Part shown: positions 38,131 through 51,563 of the stretch, one piece after another | Position numbering within the stretch: position 1 is the first letter of the stretch | How the letters are laid out: each line of letters opens with the position of its first letter | DNA from: Bryopsis sp. KO-2023 | Lineage: Eukaryota; Chlorophyta; Ulvophyceae; Bryopsidales; Bryopsidaceae | DNA: 64,000 nt | NCBI GenBank assembly: GCA_030272585.1 | Contig: BSYQ01000006.1 | Location: 3,745,001-3,809,000 of the forward strand | Direction of reading: 5' to 3' | Notes under the pieces: model-generated | What the model was told of the DNA's origin: nothing | The model's input: the letters and a program-made list of their open reading frames with translations, nothing else | Database searches by the model: none | Translations under genes and position numbers: made by a program

Positions 38131-38877
38131 CAGGACAGCATGCTCCTTTTGCTTTTGTAATTTGCAAAAGCAGTGTATATTTTTGTTCTTGCTGAACCCG
38201 TCTCAGCAGTTCATTAACTTCATTTCTGCAGAGAAAAGAATATGACTATAACCAAATTTGTAACAAGTTCTTCCAAATCCCAATGGGGAGCTATTGACTC
38301 TGACTATTGAGGACCTGTTCTGGCGGTGCTTTTCAATTTTTCTGATCACGGCTGTTTTGCTAAGAGGAGGGGGTTGGGCAGTTCAACTCATCCTTCACCA
38401 GATTTCTACTCCACAAGTGGTGGATTGGTTGATCTTTATAAGATCACAAGACAGAAATTCACAAACTTTGGGGTTTTCTTTTTCCTTGTGAGATTTTGGA
38501 GGGGGGGTGGCTTTTTTTTTCAAGGCCATGTTGTAATTGTTGGCACCATTGGTGCTGCCGTTAACTGCTGAGGGTATGTAACGCATGGTGCGATTGACCA
38601 TAGATAACGTAACGCATTGTGTTGTCAGCTCAATCGAAGCTTTGTTCAGCTGCGGAGGTCGTTCGTGACAGAAAGACAGCACGCAGAAAACGCACCGTTT
38701 GTAAACAGCAGCTTTGGTGGTGTTGAAGATACTAGATAGATCTTTATTCTTTTGTTAAGAACCAGGGGTACCGTTTGACGCTGGAAAAGCCGACACGCCC
38801 CAACAGTTGAAAGTCGTTCGATTCTGCTGCAAAATTTTGCTTGTTTTTTTAAATCTATCCCCTCCCTTTAAACAAAG
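38131..38877. other. Intergenic, SEN34 to channel gene
   Basis: Contains the SEN34 3' flank and probably the 5' region of the channel gene. No exon can be supported here. Confidence 0.4.
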
Positions 38878-41800
38878 TCTCGCGGAAGTGCTGGTGCTTA
38901 GGGGGAAAACAGAGATTCTGCTGGTGAGAGTGTGCTGCTTTCATTTCCAGCCCAACTGACATAGCAAATTTTTCTGAGGAGCACATCAGATATGTTTCTC
39001 CTACACCTTCAAGCATTACATTGTACATCTACTGTGTGTTTCGTTTAACAAATTTAAACAAAATAAGTAAATTTTGCATGTCCTAGGCACAATTTGACAA
39101 AAAAATACCCCAAGAAAACAATGAACAGGCTGAGATCAATCATTGACTGGCATTGATCGTTCATGTGTTGAGAATTTGTCTCCAGATACATCTCAGTTTC
39201 GCACACTTCTTGGAAAAAAAAGTCGATTAAGTTGGTTTAAGTTTTCCGAAGGTGATTCTATGGTCTAGTGAAAATCTCAGTCAGTGCTAGCACCTTGGAG
39301 ACCGAAATCCAGGATGCATCCAAATTCCTGCACAGGTACCTTTTTTTTCCCCTTTTTTTTTTTTTTTTGAGCGAATAAATTCTGTGATGTTGAGATACAA
39401 AAACTCAGGAAAAAAAATCACTGAAATATATACATGTCTATTAATTGTGGGGGAAACCTTATATCTGATGGAAAGCGGACCAATCGTTTATATCACTTAA
39501 GTGGCACTCCTCCATGGAATCACGCTCGTTGTGTCATTAAAAAAAAAAAAGAGGAAAAAAGAACCGTCTGAGAATTTCCCTGTGGGGAAAATATCCGTGG
39601 GTTCCAGAACAAAGCAAAGCAACTGGATACCGTTTTCCATGTCAGACTTGAGGATTCATTGCGAACAGAGATAGAGTGGGTTGGATGTGCAGGTGGCAGC
39701 ATGCTTGACAAATTGAACAGAGGAGTGGAAGTCGCGAGAGACAAAACAGTAGGTGCGAAGTGACCCCTTGCACAGAATCGATTATTTTTGTGAAAGAAAC
39801 ACGTGTGTGTAGAGGTTCTCTGGCTCATTCCAGTGGATCCATGCATCGATTCCACACCAATAATGAGCAATTCTTCAATTCTTCACTCAAGGTTTCGCCA
39901 ATTCCAGACTTGTTCCTTCAGAATAACCGAATCTCATCCCAAATGTGGATGGAGAAAAAAATAACGTCACTAGCAAGAGTCACACAAGTAAAATGTAATT
40001 AACAATTTTTAAACAAATGTATTAAATTTCCTCCTTTTGTACCGTTTTGTTTTCAATTCGGCAGGGTGGCTGTCGGATCGAATTGAGAAAGTTCAGAGAC
40101 GTGGGGACGATTTCTTGAAAACGCAACAGCTGTATTATGATGCTGCTGCGGGTCTGGCTGGGGAGGAGGAGGAGGAAGAAGAGGATGGAGACGAGGAAAC
40201 CGGAGAGCGGATGAAAAGCACAACATGTATGTGTTCATTTTCAGGGCATTTGCGTTGTTCAGTCGATGCTTTGCAAAAAAACAAACAAACCATTTTTGCC
40301 AAGAGAAACTTGGCCTATGATTCCATCAAACTGAATCACAGTGATGTTTTATTTTATTTTCTGCCATAGCTAATTCTTCAGATATGCCCACAAGAGGTGA
40401 ATTTGAAATTTGTATGAGGAAGTTGATTTGTTTTTGGAGCGTGCATCTCTCCTTCAGCTATACGTTTTGGAGGATATGCGTGGTTTTTTTTTTTTGTTTA
40501 ATACGTTGAAGTAGTTGATATATGTGCATACATTCAAAACCCCTGCTGCTTGTCCAATAGACTTCTGCCACCACACTAAAGAATTTTGCAGAGACAGCAG
40601 GGAACGACTGTGTCTTGATCAAAATTGCGATTTGAGAGTTTCTGCATTGCTCTCTCTGTTTTGTTTAAAAAAAAAAACAATTTGGGGTGTCTATGCAGCT
40701 TTCCCACCTCTGCATGAAGGTCCCCTTTCCTTCTATGACGATTTCCGAGTCGTCAATGGCGTCCCAGCTTTTCTCCTATTGCATAACGAAGAGTCGTCAG
40801 AGTCGTCACAACAAGACGTCACCGCGACGCCCGGCGTCGAAGATCGAAAGGGAGAGCCCGGATCTACAGATCCCAGTAAGGTTACTTGCTGCTCGCTGTC
40901 CAGCGACGGGCGTCGTCTTGTATCTGGGTACAGCGACGGAAGCGTCAGGGTGTGGAGTCTGGATCACGGCACGTTGGAGGCAATAAAACGCGGGTTATTC
41001 GAAAAGCACGTTTGCGACGTATCTTTCCACCTGGAGCACGATCGAGTGGTGGTGTCCTGCGATCGAACCGGACAGTATCACCACTGGGACCTGGAGACGG
41101 GGGACGCCCAGTTCGTGAGGTGCGATGCTTTCTGGCTGCGGAACGGTTCGGAAAAGAAGATCGTCGGCAAGCCGTTTTTCGCGCTTTCGGGGACGAGGGT
41201 GGTGTTCCCTGTGGGTAACGTGCGTCCTATTGGAGGCGGCGGCGGCGGTGAGGTCGGCACTCTGCGACGTCAAGAGTCGTCCGTGGCAGGGTTCGAGCTG
41301 TACGTGTATGGTGGGTGTTCTTGCGTGACCGCCCCCTTTTTTTGAGGTTTGATGGGAAACGTGTTGGCCAATTTCGGGTCAATTAACAGCGCTTCAGAAT
41401 GGTGTCCATGTGGGAATTCCGTATGTCAGACTCAGCCCCCATTTCAGCTCAACTGGGTTGAGTTTGTGGGCCTTGCAGTTAAATTTTCTGTGAGAATCTG
41501 GGGGACATCCAAAATATAAGCAGAGGGAGGTGAGTACACAGTGGATCTTTTCTTGCAGGGACGGAAGCTTCCCAAGATTTCCTCGGAATGGCAGTTATCA
41601 ATGAAGTCCAAGAGGGCTTCCTGACCAGCTGTACATTAGACGGAAACGCAATCTCAGCCAGTTTCATGCCCCAAGGTCAGATCAACGATCAATCCACTTC
41701 AGGATGGACGCACGTCTGGCCCAACTTCGCGGTCCACCCAAACAGCTTCTTCACCATCCCTGGTGGATTCGCAGCATGGGTCGCCCCTCTCCGATACATC

Positions 41801-44800
41801 GTCGCATGGGATCTCCCCGAAGGAAGCAGCCAGGTGGTCGCCAAAGTTTTTGAGATTCGGGAGGATAATGACCAGATTCCCATCCGGGCAGTTATCAGGG
41901 ACGCCGAAGGGGGGAGCATTTGTTGGTGCAAGTTTATCACGGAGGAGGAGGTCGAGTGGGATTCTGACGACCTCTCGATGGGTACTGCCTTTTTGGCATG
42001 CTGCATTGCACATCCTGGTGAGACCCCCTTCCTCCTTTCGGGAGGTCGGCACCCATTATGCGGAATTGCTGTTCGATCACCAATCAAAAGAATTTCGAAA
42101 TCTGATTTTTGTAAACTTAGGATTGCGGTTTCTCTCCACCAGGCCTGGTTCCTTTTAAAATCACTTGGGACAGTTTTCATTCCTTGATCGTTTCTCTTGA
42201 AACCATAACCAAATTCCTAGGTTTCTCATGCAACAAACTGGGTATATTGAGTGTGTCGATCTTCAAGGAGGAATGTGTGTGTGTGTGTGTGTTTTCTTGG
42301 CGGGGCTTTTCTTGGACAGGAAATGAGGTATGCATTACCTTATACAATGTTCAAACGTTCGCTCCGGTGATTTCGATGGAAACCGGCATCACTGCCTCCC
42401 CCTCGTCTTGGCCCCTCTACGATCGAGCCTCCATGGAAAGAACCTGGGAAAACGAGGTGACTGTGAAATCCATCAACACCACGGCAGACTTATCCTGGCT
42501 GGGGATATTCTCAGGGAGCGAAGGCAAAGGAATGATTCTGGACAGCGTGCACGGAGTAGCGGTTTTACAGCTGGATATACCAGGGGATCTGCTGGCGAAA
42601 ATAGGCAGCGATGCTGGAATCGTCATGGGTCTAGCGGAGGGGAATTTTGCGATTGTCGGCTCGGATGGCATCATGGTGATGTCCCCAAGAGTGCGTGGAA
42701 CGAATGCAGGGGCTCTGGTGCTGTCCTTGGCTTATGAAAACAAAGCTCCTGCTGACCGACCGTTGTCCTGTAAATTCTCGATGGATGGCCGATTTCTGGG
42801 GCTGTTGCAAGTGGGGGCATCCCTCATGACTGTCTGGGATCTCGACATCGGTACAACGTATCATGTGGAGCTGGCGGAGAAAAATGAGATGGCCAAACGG
42901 TTCGTAGCTTTTGCCCTGTCGAGCGATGGAGACTTCCTTGCGACCCTGTCGCTGGACAGAGCGGTTCGGCTGTGGGATGTTTCGGGGGACACGTGCCTGC
43001 TGGTGGAGGTTGTCGGGGCGCTGTCAGAAAGCCGAGACATAATGCCCAGCATCACCATGACGTTCAGCCAAGGTTTGCAGGGAAATATGGCCCTGGTGGT
43101 GTGCGATGAGTGTGGAGATTTGACCTGGTTCGTGAGCGCTCCATCGAGGAGGTCCCCACGGCTGAGTGATGCGCAATTGGGTGCCGATCGAGGCTTGGAA
43201 TTCCCTTTCATCCCTTGGTTGAATCGATCCAAGCAGAGCGCCTCCTCCAACAATAGAGGCATTTTCAAGCAATCCTCCATGCACACCGAATCGGGTGCCG
43301 GGAAGCACTCATGTCGGTTTTCGGACGATGGCACGATCGGGGTTCTCATGCCTGACCCGAAACGGGTGGATATTTGGGATTTGGCGGAGCAGGTGGACAA
43401 GAACACCGTCGAGTATGAGGTTTCCCCTGGATATCGAAGCCACGTCTCGGTGGGATCGAGCATGTGCATGGATGGAGTGTTTTCGGTTGTGGGGACGAAG
43501 GGAAAAGAAACGGATCTGGTTTTCTGCCGGCCGGAGACCACCAAAGAAGAACTCCAGGAAAATGTGTGTGTGTGTGTGGTTGGGGGGGGAGGGCATTTCA
43601 GAGATGCATAAAAAAAGAAAGCGCATGACAAAGACGTATAAATATAGAAACATGAAGAATGCACATGTTGTTCAGACAAGAGGGCATCCAAGAATTGAAA
43701 AAAAAAGCCATCTTTTTTTTTTCCGTTCTTGCAGTGTTGAATTTTTTTTCTTGTAGATAGAGGTCTTTTCTTAATGCCGTGTTTTCACAATGGGCTGAGT
43801 AATCGATATATTCTTTTGTTTTATAGTTGAATGATGTTTTTCAGTCTAATGAAAAAGAAACAAAAGAAGCACCCATTTTTTTGTTTGGAATTCATTTACT
43901 GACATTTTTTTTTCTTATACATAGATGACGAAAGTGGCCAATCATTTGCTGCTCTCCGAAAATGGCGAGTGGGTTTTGACGGATGGCTTCCACAGCATGT
44001 ATGATCAGGAAGGCCAATTAAAGCCACTTCAGGTAAATTTGAATTTTCAGGGTTTTTTTTTCACTTTTTTCTTACCGGCAACATATCCGCAGATCCGATT
44101 ACCCTGGAGAATATGCCACCACAATATTTACTCAAAACTGACTCATCCTTGCCCGCGAATGTACAGGTTTACGATGGCCGATCATGCAAGGCCTTGCATT
44201 TGATCAACACCAGCAACCCTTCCCTGAGAAAGACGGTTCTGGCTCGAAGAATCAAACCTGGCAGTGCTCTGGTGGTCTCTCCGGATGGCCGCCGAATTGC
44301 CTGTGCAGGGAAACAGAACAGGATCCGTATATGGACTGCGCATGCTGCCGATGGGCTGATACCTAATTATCAATCTTTGGTGGTGGACAAGAGGGCCCAC
44401 GATGGAAATCACATCTCAAAGTTGCTGGATTCTTTCGGCCCTGCTCTGTTCAATCTGTTGGATCCGACGGGGCTGTCGCTCATGATGCAAGCCGTGTACG
44501 ATCTCAACTTTCCAATGCTGAAGTTCATGGTGAAGTGGGGCTTGAAAAAAGTGAAGGTAGGACCAGAAAGCCAGAAATTGCCCAGCATTTGGTGAAGGGT
44601 ATCCGTCGAAAAAGTGTCGAGAAAGATTGTTGGCCAATAAGGTTCCTTCCTTTTTTTTTTTTTGGGGGGGGGGGGGGGGAGAGAGGTTTCGGGTGTTTTG
44701 TTTTCCATATAGGTTCTTGTTTGGTTTGAATAGAGCTTGCTTTTGTTTGCAACACATTGGCCATTTTTTTTAATCGAATACAATACAATTATAATTAAAT

Positions 44801-47800
44801 TAAAATTAAACAAAAAAGCTTCCTGGTCAGGTTCGATTCCGGTGCATCGGGGGTGGGGACATGACTGGGTTGTCCAGCAATCCAGCTTCGGTCGAGGAGC
44901 ATACAAATGCCATCAACTTGGCCATTGCGAGGCGATCCCCGGATTTCGTTCGATTCATCATCGATGCTGTTTTCCTGGGCATGGCCCATGAACACGAGAA
45001 AGCCATGCTGTTTCACGAAAGCATCGTGGAGATCGGGAAAGACTACCCGACCATCCTGTGCGATGTTTTGGGGGATGAACGGATTTTCGTCAACATCGGC
45101 ACGATCCAGGTGAGGCTTTCGATCATCATCCATAACTGACATGCTGATTAGCACGTGTCGGGGGGGGCGGGGGGGGGGGGGGAGTATGTAAGGACCCGCG
45201 AATTTTATTCATTCATTCTTGATTTTTGATTTTGAAAAGCTGAGAACTCGGCATCTGTTTCATCTGTTGCAAATTTTGCTCATCAAGGAGAACGAATTCT
45301 CATGGGCATCTGGTGAAAAACACTTATCACGACAAATGGAAAATCTGCGCCTTTTTTAGTTTAGAATGACAGTTGGGTAAGAAATAACGTCCTCCTGGTT
45401 GCTCTTCTGCATGCCAGATTCCCGAAACGGTGTTCAGCCGCCGCCACAACCCCCGAATCATCGACACAGACGATCGGTTGGTGGTCAACCCCCAAGCAAT
45501 CCAGAACCTATGGTCGGAGCGAACGGCCGATGTGGAAGGCTTTCGAGTTCCCTCCCGGGTGCGATCCATCGCTTTCCCGGAGGCCGCTCAGATCGGCATT
45601 CAAGGGCTGTTGAGTTCGCTGTTGGTCATCGAGGCCCCCACGTCTGCGTTCGCCTCGCCCACAGTGAAACACATAATCTCGTACAAATGGAGCACCTATG
45701 CGGAGCAGCTGATGTTCATCGAGTTCGTTCATTTCGGCATCATGTTGTTGACCTTCACCGTGTATACGTGAGTATCGGCGAGATTTCTGACCCTTCCCAT
45801 AGAATTCCCTTCGCTTCGGCCATACAAAAAATATATGTTTTTCCCCCTTTCAGCAAGTCGGTAATGGAAATAAGGGGGGGGGGGAAGGGATATTTCCGAA
45901 GCCAAAATCTTGAAATTCTATGCAGGAGCTCATTTCCAAAATAAAGGTATAATTTTAATTTTCAGCTCAGTCTTGTAAGAAAAATTCCAAACTATAAATA
46001 CAGTATTATCTGATTCTGGTGGTTCATTTTACAGCTGGATGATGGGGCGATCCGATTGGCCGAGGCGTCGAGACATGTTACGGGATCCATGGGGTCAAAT
46101 CGCCATTGCCCTGCTGTTCGCCAGCGCTTTCCTCGCACTTTTGAACCTGCTACGAGAATTCAAACAATTTTTCATCCAGCTCCAAGGCACCGGCTGGACG
46201 GGACTTAAGTATTGGACGAAATCGGCGTGGAACTGGGTGGAGGTGCTCACGTACATCCTGCTGATCATCATCATCCCTGTAGTTCATTTTGCCGAGAGGC
46301 CGAACGATAATGTTGGGCTGTCGACGATTCTAGCGGTGGCGTCAATCATGATGTGGTGGAAGGTGCTGTATTACATGAGGTCGTTCAAACGGACGGGGCC
46401 TCTGGTGATCATCATAGGAAATATCATCCAAGATATGGCTACCTTCCTGGTGCTTTCGTTTTTGGTGTTGTTCGGCTTCGGTGTGGCGTTCTTTGTCCTG
46501 TACAGGTGAGAGGGGCAAATTTTTGAACGGTGGGCGGGGTATTCCGCATGTCAGACATGGAAAATATATGTATGTGATTCTTTCCCTAGATTGGATCCAT
46601 CAGAATTTGCTCCAGGCGGAAGGACATATTTTGGATAGATTGTTTTGGGGGGGATTCTCCCCTTCATGGTGTTCCCCCCCCCCAGAAATCGAGATTCAAA
46701 TATTGAAAAACAAATTCGGCTTATCACTCTTGCTACTTGCTGTGAAAAAAAATCCCTTGTTGAATTCTGGCGGCAAAGGGTGTCTGGGCAATTGAGCAAC
46801 GCACAGCAATTTTTCCTGGATGAAACCCTGCCAACACGTTTTTCAACCCCCCCCCCCAAAAAAAAAAGCTACCTGTATTCTCAAAACAGATGCTCTCCTT
46901 TCCTCAAAACACTAAGCTGCTGGCAACTCCTTTTTTTTCCACTTGTTTTTTCAAAACAGGCACATTCGCCATGCCGACATTTCCACAGAGGATTTGAGTC
47001 TCCAAGATGAGAAGGAATTGGACAACATAATGACTTCCTTCGGAGATTTGCCCCGCACCCTAGCAACCATGTTTGCTTTCATGCTGGGGGACTTCGACCT
47101 GGAAGTCATATACAACATCAACCGCGATGGCGTGCCGAGCCCCAACAAATGGACCGGGGTTTTCTTCTTCGTGGTGTATATGTTTGCGATGGCCGTGATT
47201 TTGCTGAACCTGCTGATCGCCGTCATGGGGGATAGCTTCGATCGAATCAAAAACATGGAGGAAACGGAGTTTCTGAAAGCAAGGGCAATGGCCATCGATG
47301 ATGTGGAGACGATGCTTTCTGAAAAAAAGAAGCGCAAGATCAGGTGATTGGCCATGTGGGGTGTGGGGATCTCAAGTTTCGAATGGAAGAAATGGAAAGC
47401 AATGGCTCTTGTTTTGGGGGGATGTGTTTGACGATTGTGGACTTTTGGGGAGATTTTGATCAAAATCTGTGGCAAAATCTTGAGTGAATCCGATTGATTC
47501 AGTGTTCGAGATTCTCAACGTACTTCTGAAACAATGGCTAGCATATGGGTTGTGAATTGAAACTCATGGAGTGTGTCATGGTGGTGTTCTAGTTCTGTCG
47601 GACCTCCTGATGCTGTTCATTTGTATTTCTATATGTATATAAATATATGCATTTTTTTTTTCTTTTCGGTTTGCAGGGAATCCATCAAACCATTCATTCA
47701 TGTGATCGAGCCTTTGGACAAAATCGGGGCGACGTCAAGGGAGCCAGAATGGCAAGGAAAAGTCCTCGACTTGCAAAGGAGGTTCAGGTCGGTGGTGGTG

Positions 47801-48919
47801 GTGTTTGTTTTTGTGAATCTGTTTGTTTTTTTTTGAGAAAATACAACTCATATCTTCTGCTTGTTCATTTTTTAAAAGCGACTCTGTAACACAGCAGCGA
47901 CTGGAAATCGCATTTCTGAAAAATCCAAGCATCATTAATCGACCCCAGTCTCAAAGTGACTGTTTCCTATTTGCCTTCCATCGGCACTCTGTTGTTTCGA
48001 ACCCGATCATTCCATTAGTTGGGTTGAGAGCATTTTTCCCTTTTAATTCTGGTTTAATGCGTTGTTTTAGGACATTTTTTTACAAACCAGTTATGCATGG
48101 GAGCCTGATTTCTATTTATATCGATTATTCACCCGGATTTTTGTGGGTTTTTTTTTTCTTGGAACTAAATGAAACAGCCACGATTTGAAGAGCGGAATGA
48201 CCCAAGCCAACGACGCATTGGAAGAGCTGGCGAAAGTGACCGAGGAAAATGCCGGAGCCCTGAAAACTATGCTGGAAATGGGTGGCGGCCACAAATCATT
48301 CAGAGGTAGCCTTTTTCGATTGCTAATTCTACGAAACCCTCCGAGTGTTCAATCTCAACATCCAGCAATCAGCAGCACTAGCTTCATTTATAAAAAAAGC
48401 ACACACACACAAATATGAAGTTTGCTTTTGTTTCTGGATGAGAACTTTTCGTTCCTGGAATGCTCCAACATTAACCAAACGCTCAGTCTTATCTATTGCT
48501 GTTATCGTGATGCGATATGTAAATATATAAATATATATTGCTTCAGTGCATATCTTATTGCTTCAGCATGTTTTAATTCTAAATGTATTGCATCAGCATG
48601 TTTCAATTCTAAATGTATTGCATCAACCTGAAAGCCCCACGGCACCACTCAACAAGATTGATAAACCATGCTCCCCATATCCACCTTTTGCAACATTTCT
48701 TACCATCATTCTTTTTAAATTTGTGTGTTTTTGCATGAAACTTCAGGTTTACGGGGGCTTTCGATGCCGAGAGTCCTGGAAGAACCAGAAGAGGGGGAAT
48801 CACTGTTTGGGACATTGACCCCTTCTCTATCAGGAAACTCTGAACCAGTTTCCCAACCGTTCGAAGAAAGCCTCGATCTCGATGGATTGTCGATGGACTT
48901 GTCCAGAGCCGATTCTTGA
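38878..48919 (+). CDS. WD40-propeller fused to a TRP-like cation channel
   Basis: Thirteen exons join in frame: 40065-40226, 40699-41310, 41559-42017, 42320-43563, 43925-44032, 44167-44556, 44831-45109, 45418-45767, 46035-46505, 46960-47343, 47677-47787, 48178-48305 and 48747-48919 (TGA), over 1,620 aa. Upstream helical exons at about 38878-38923, 39289-39337 and 39608-39754 probably belong but are not all joined. The order is: helical/acidic N-terminus (GDDFLKTQQ, then an EEEEEEED run); WD40 repeats ([34 protein letters not shown]) forming likely two propellers; a linker; six membrane helices (45.68-47.24 kb); a pore loop [14 protein letters not shown] before S6; and S6 [16 protein letters not shown] with a following basic TRP-type helix. 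The C-terminal tail is helical, then acidic. This is a plasma- or organelle-membrane cation channel with a cytosolic propeller; gating unknown. Confidence 0.88.
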
Positions 48920-49800
48920 ACCTGCACCAAGATAGTGCCAAGAAAAATTTTGGTCAGTTTTGTCAGCAGTGAAAGAGAAGAAGTCTGTTTTTTGTTGTAC
49001 TTTCAAAATTTTTGTGTGTTGGGGAACAGAGGGTCGATCTCATTTTTGGTTGAGAAAAAAAAAAAGTATCTTCGTATAGCGCCCACCCTCAGTGATTAAT
49101 TTCTTTGAGTTGGAGAAAAAATTAGCCCAATTCTGTCAATGGAATCCGATTTCAGTGTCTTTTTTTGTTCGGAGAAAAAGCTGCAGTGTCCTGTTCTCTT
49201 TTTTGAGGCTGCTCATTGAAGATGGGAATTCTTAAGTTCCTGCGATTTCTGTTTTTTATTTTGCAGGGGGATCTCTCTAAAAAAAAGCAACTTAGTTTGG
49301 GGCAAGCTGCAACCCCAGGCGCAAGTACCAGAGCTAGAAAGTGATAGGAAGCGTCATGGGGGGGAACTCAGAATTTATATTTTTACACGGCAGCGGGTGA
49401 TGAAAAAGGTTGTAGCTGGAGTTTGGTTAAGGCGTGGGGTTGTGGAATTTTGGGCTGTTCTAGGGTAAGAAACGCCCTCCGCGGTGAAAGTCTGAATCTT
49501 TCCGCCTGTCGACACGCAACCAGAACAAAAAATCCACTGATCATTGATGATGTGCTTTGCGCGGTGAATTGGCTTGTTGTTTTGAGTTGGGTGGAGGTGG
49601 AGGCGGAGGGTGGAACATGCATGGGGTGTTTGTGTTGCTGCCGGTTCGCATGGGAATTTATCAGTTAGATGCAGGAAGAGACCTGTACTTGTTGGACAGT
49701 CTGACCTTGAGGCCATCAACTTTGTGTGACAGTCAATCCCTCCACCCTTCGCCAAGTTTTAGACTGAAGTGGTTTCAAATACAGTCATGTGGATCGATTA
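48920..49800. other. 3' flank of channel gene
   Basis: No convincing exon. The open frames on both strands at 49375-49755 are overlapping and unsupported by splice sites or by any recognisable motif. Confidence 0.4.
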
Positions 49801-49816
49801 TTTTGGTCTGTGAGGA

Positions 49817-49957
49817 ATATTGCATCTCTCGCGTGCAAAAGGCGCTGGGTTTTAAGGGAGTACTGAACTGGTCTGAAAATTGCAGACTGAAATATAAATA
49901 TCGATTATTTATGTCCATCAAACATATTGCATCTCTCGCGTGCAAAAGGCGCTGGGT
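49817..49957. repeat. 34-bp direct repeat pair
   Basis: ATATTGCATCTCTCGCGTGC and the following 14 bases occur identically at 49817-49850 and 49924-49957. The preceding ~25 bp (TCGATTATTT...) is also similar, so the duplicated unit is about 60 bp with a spacing of 107 bp. Confidence 0.8.
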
Positions 49958-50040
49958 CGAGTTTTCAGGCACTTCAAGTCGTTTCCGGTTTCGTCCCAAA
50001 ACAAGGCGGGAACATCAAAGAGCGAGTACATTTTGGGTAT

Positions 50041-50345
50041 CTCCTTTTCCAATCCATTTATCCACCACTTGAGTCTCCCATGTACGATTTTTTTTAAAAC
50101 GGGCTTCCTAGAGCCCGTCTTTTTTTTTTTTTTTTTTTAATGGGTCGGAAAACAAAAGCATAAAAAAAAACCGACCACCCGTTTTACGAGGATTTTTTAC
50201 TTTTGATATTTATGACTCGGAAAAAGAAAGTTATAAAAGAAACCGAGTACCTTATTGGGTGCCTCCTATCCATTCAATTTATCCACCACTTGAGCCTCCC
50301 ATATAGGATTTTTTTTTCCTCCCTAAAACGGCCTCCTAGAGCCTT
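50041..50345. repeat. Two diverged copies of a ~80 bp repeat
   Basis: 50041-50117 and 50263-50345 share CTCC-TTATCCACCACTTGAG-CTCCCAT, a T run, AAAACGG and CTTCCTAGAGCC-like ends, 222 bp apart. They sit just upstream of the first LTR-type element and may be remnants of an older insertion. Confidence 0.6.
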
Positions 50346-50352
50346 TGAGTTC

Positions 50353-51357
50353 TGTTGATTGTACGCGATCGGATTAGTGGATCGCATATGGCGTTTCGCA
50401 TACCTGACAGAAACTAGGGGAACATATAAGGAAAGACCGTGATACTTCGGATAACTCTTCGTGTAAAAGCGTTTAGTTCACAACATGGTTTCGGAGCCGA
50501 AGTGACGCTTCCTGGGCGATCGTCCCTGTGACGAGCGTGAGCAACATGTCGACAACAACCCCAGGAGCGAGTCCAAGTCGAGCCTTTGCGCTTGAAGTTC
50601 GGTGCGCTATGCGAGTGTCACGTCGTTTGCTTTTGAACGATATTTGATGGGACGTATGGGAGTCCCTCGTTCAATTTGACGAGACGAGAGTCGCTCGGCT
50701 GAGGACGGAAGCAGTAAGACCTGGAGTAACAATGGACGTGAGCGCGCGCGCGTCACATCGGCAGTTTTCTACCACTGAAACGACACCTGACACCAAGAGT
50801 CGACCAAATATCACAGTCCCCGCCAGAGAAGAGCATGGGACGTCAAGAGTGATGCGACTGGGCGGGTGGGCGTTGGGAGTTTGAAAACTGACCGACAGAG
50901 ATGTTTTTTTTGACGACCTGGAATCGACGTATCAAAGTAGTCGTGGCCTGAGCGACGCAGGACAAAGAAGTCAGGTTTGGGGTCGAGAGTGGAGTGAAAT
51001 TATGATGCGGTACAATGTGGGTTTATTTTTTCCATGCATGGATTTATGGGGTCCTTGTTTTTGGAATGGTCCATCATTGTGTTTTGCGACCTTTTTGGTT
51101 TTTTCTGAAGTTATCACGTGGGAACCGTGAGCGTTGGGAGTTTTTTTGGATTTCGATTATTTTTTTCCTTTCGGGGCTTTCAGTTTTTTTTTTCTTTCGG
51201 AGTTCTACAGTTCCAGGTGGGTGGGCCCATGTTGATTGTACGCGATCGGATTAGTGGATCGCATATGGCGTTTCGCATACCTGACAGAAACTAGGGGAAC
51301 ATATAAGGAAAGACCGTGATACTTCGGATAACTCTTCGTGTAAAAACGATTGGTTCA
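50353..51357 (+). mobile_element. Small non-autonomous LTR element (TRIM-like)
   Basis: Two 128-bp direct terminal repeats, 50353-50480 and 51230-51357, start TGTTGATTGTACGC, end in GTTCA and differ at only a few positions, suggesting a fairly recent insertion. Five bases after the 5' repeat is TGGTTTCGGAGCC, close to the initiator-tRNA primer-binding site common in Copia-type elements. A GGTGGGCCCA tract precedes the 3' repeat. The 749-bp interior shows no reverse transcriptase, integrase or capsid signature, so it would depend on a partner in trans. No matching target duplication is visible at the outer edges. A non-coding fossil. Confidence 0.8.
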
Positions 51358-51563
51358 ATGCGTGTTTCCTAGACTTTCGTAAGAAGTCGGGTCGAACTGT
51401 CCCCGACTGAGTCTCAACCAAGGAACACCATCAACAAGTTCCAAGCACTCTTTTTTCTTTTTTTTTTTTTCAATTTTTTTTTTTTTCGGCGGAGAAACTT
51501 TATCCGCCACCAAACCTAGCAACTTCATTTCAAACCAAAACTTTTTCAAGAACAAAGACGTAT

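Noticed and set aside
39255-39340. tRNA-like (box A/box B) sequence, possible SINE
   Set aside because: TGGTCTAGTG and GACCGAAATCC resemble box A and box B, but the stretch reads as a helical coding segment ([15 protein letters not shown]) with a donor GTACCT straight after it, and no cloverleaf can be closed.
44640-44700. G-run plus poly-T as a possible G-quadruplex regulatory site
   Set aside because: Single homopolymer G runs of this kind occur at many places in the introns here, so this one is not distinctive.
49375-50072. Overlapping frames on both strands after the channel gene
   Set aside because: Not supported by splice sites or motifs and partly covering direct repeats.
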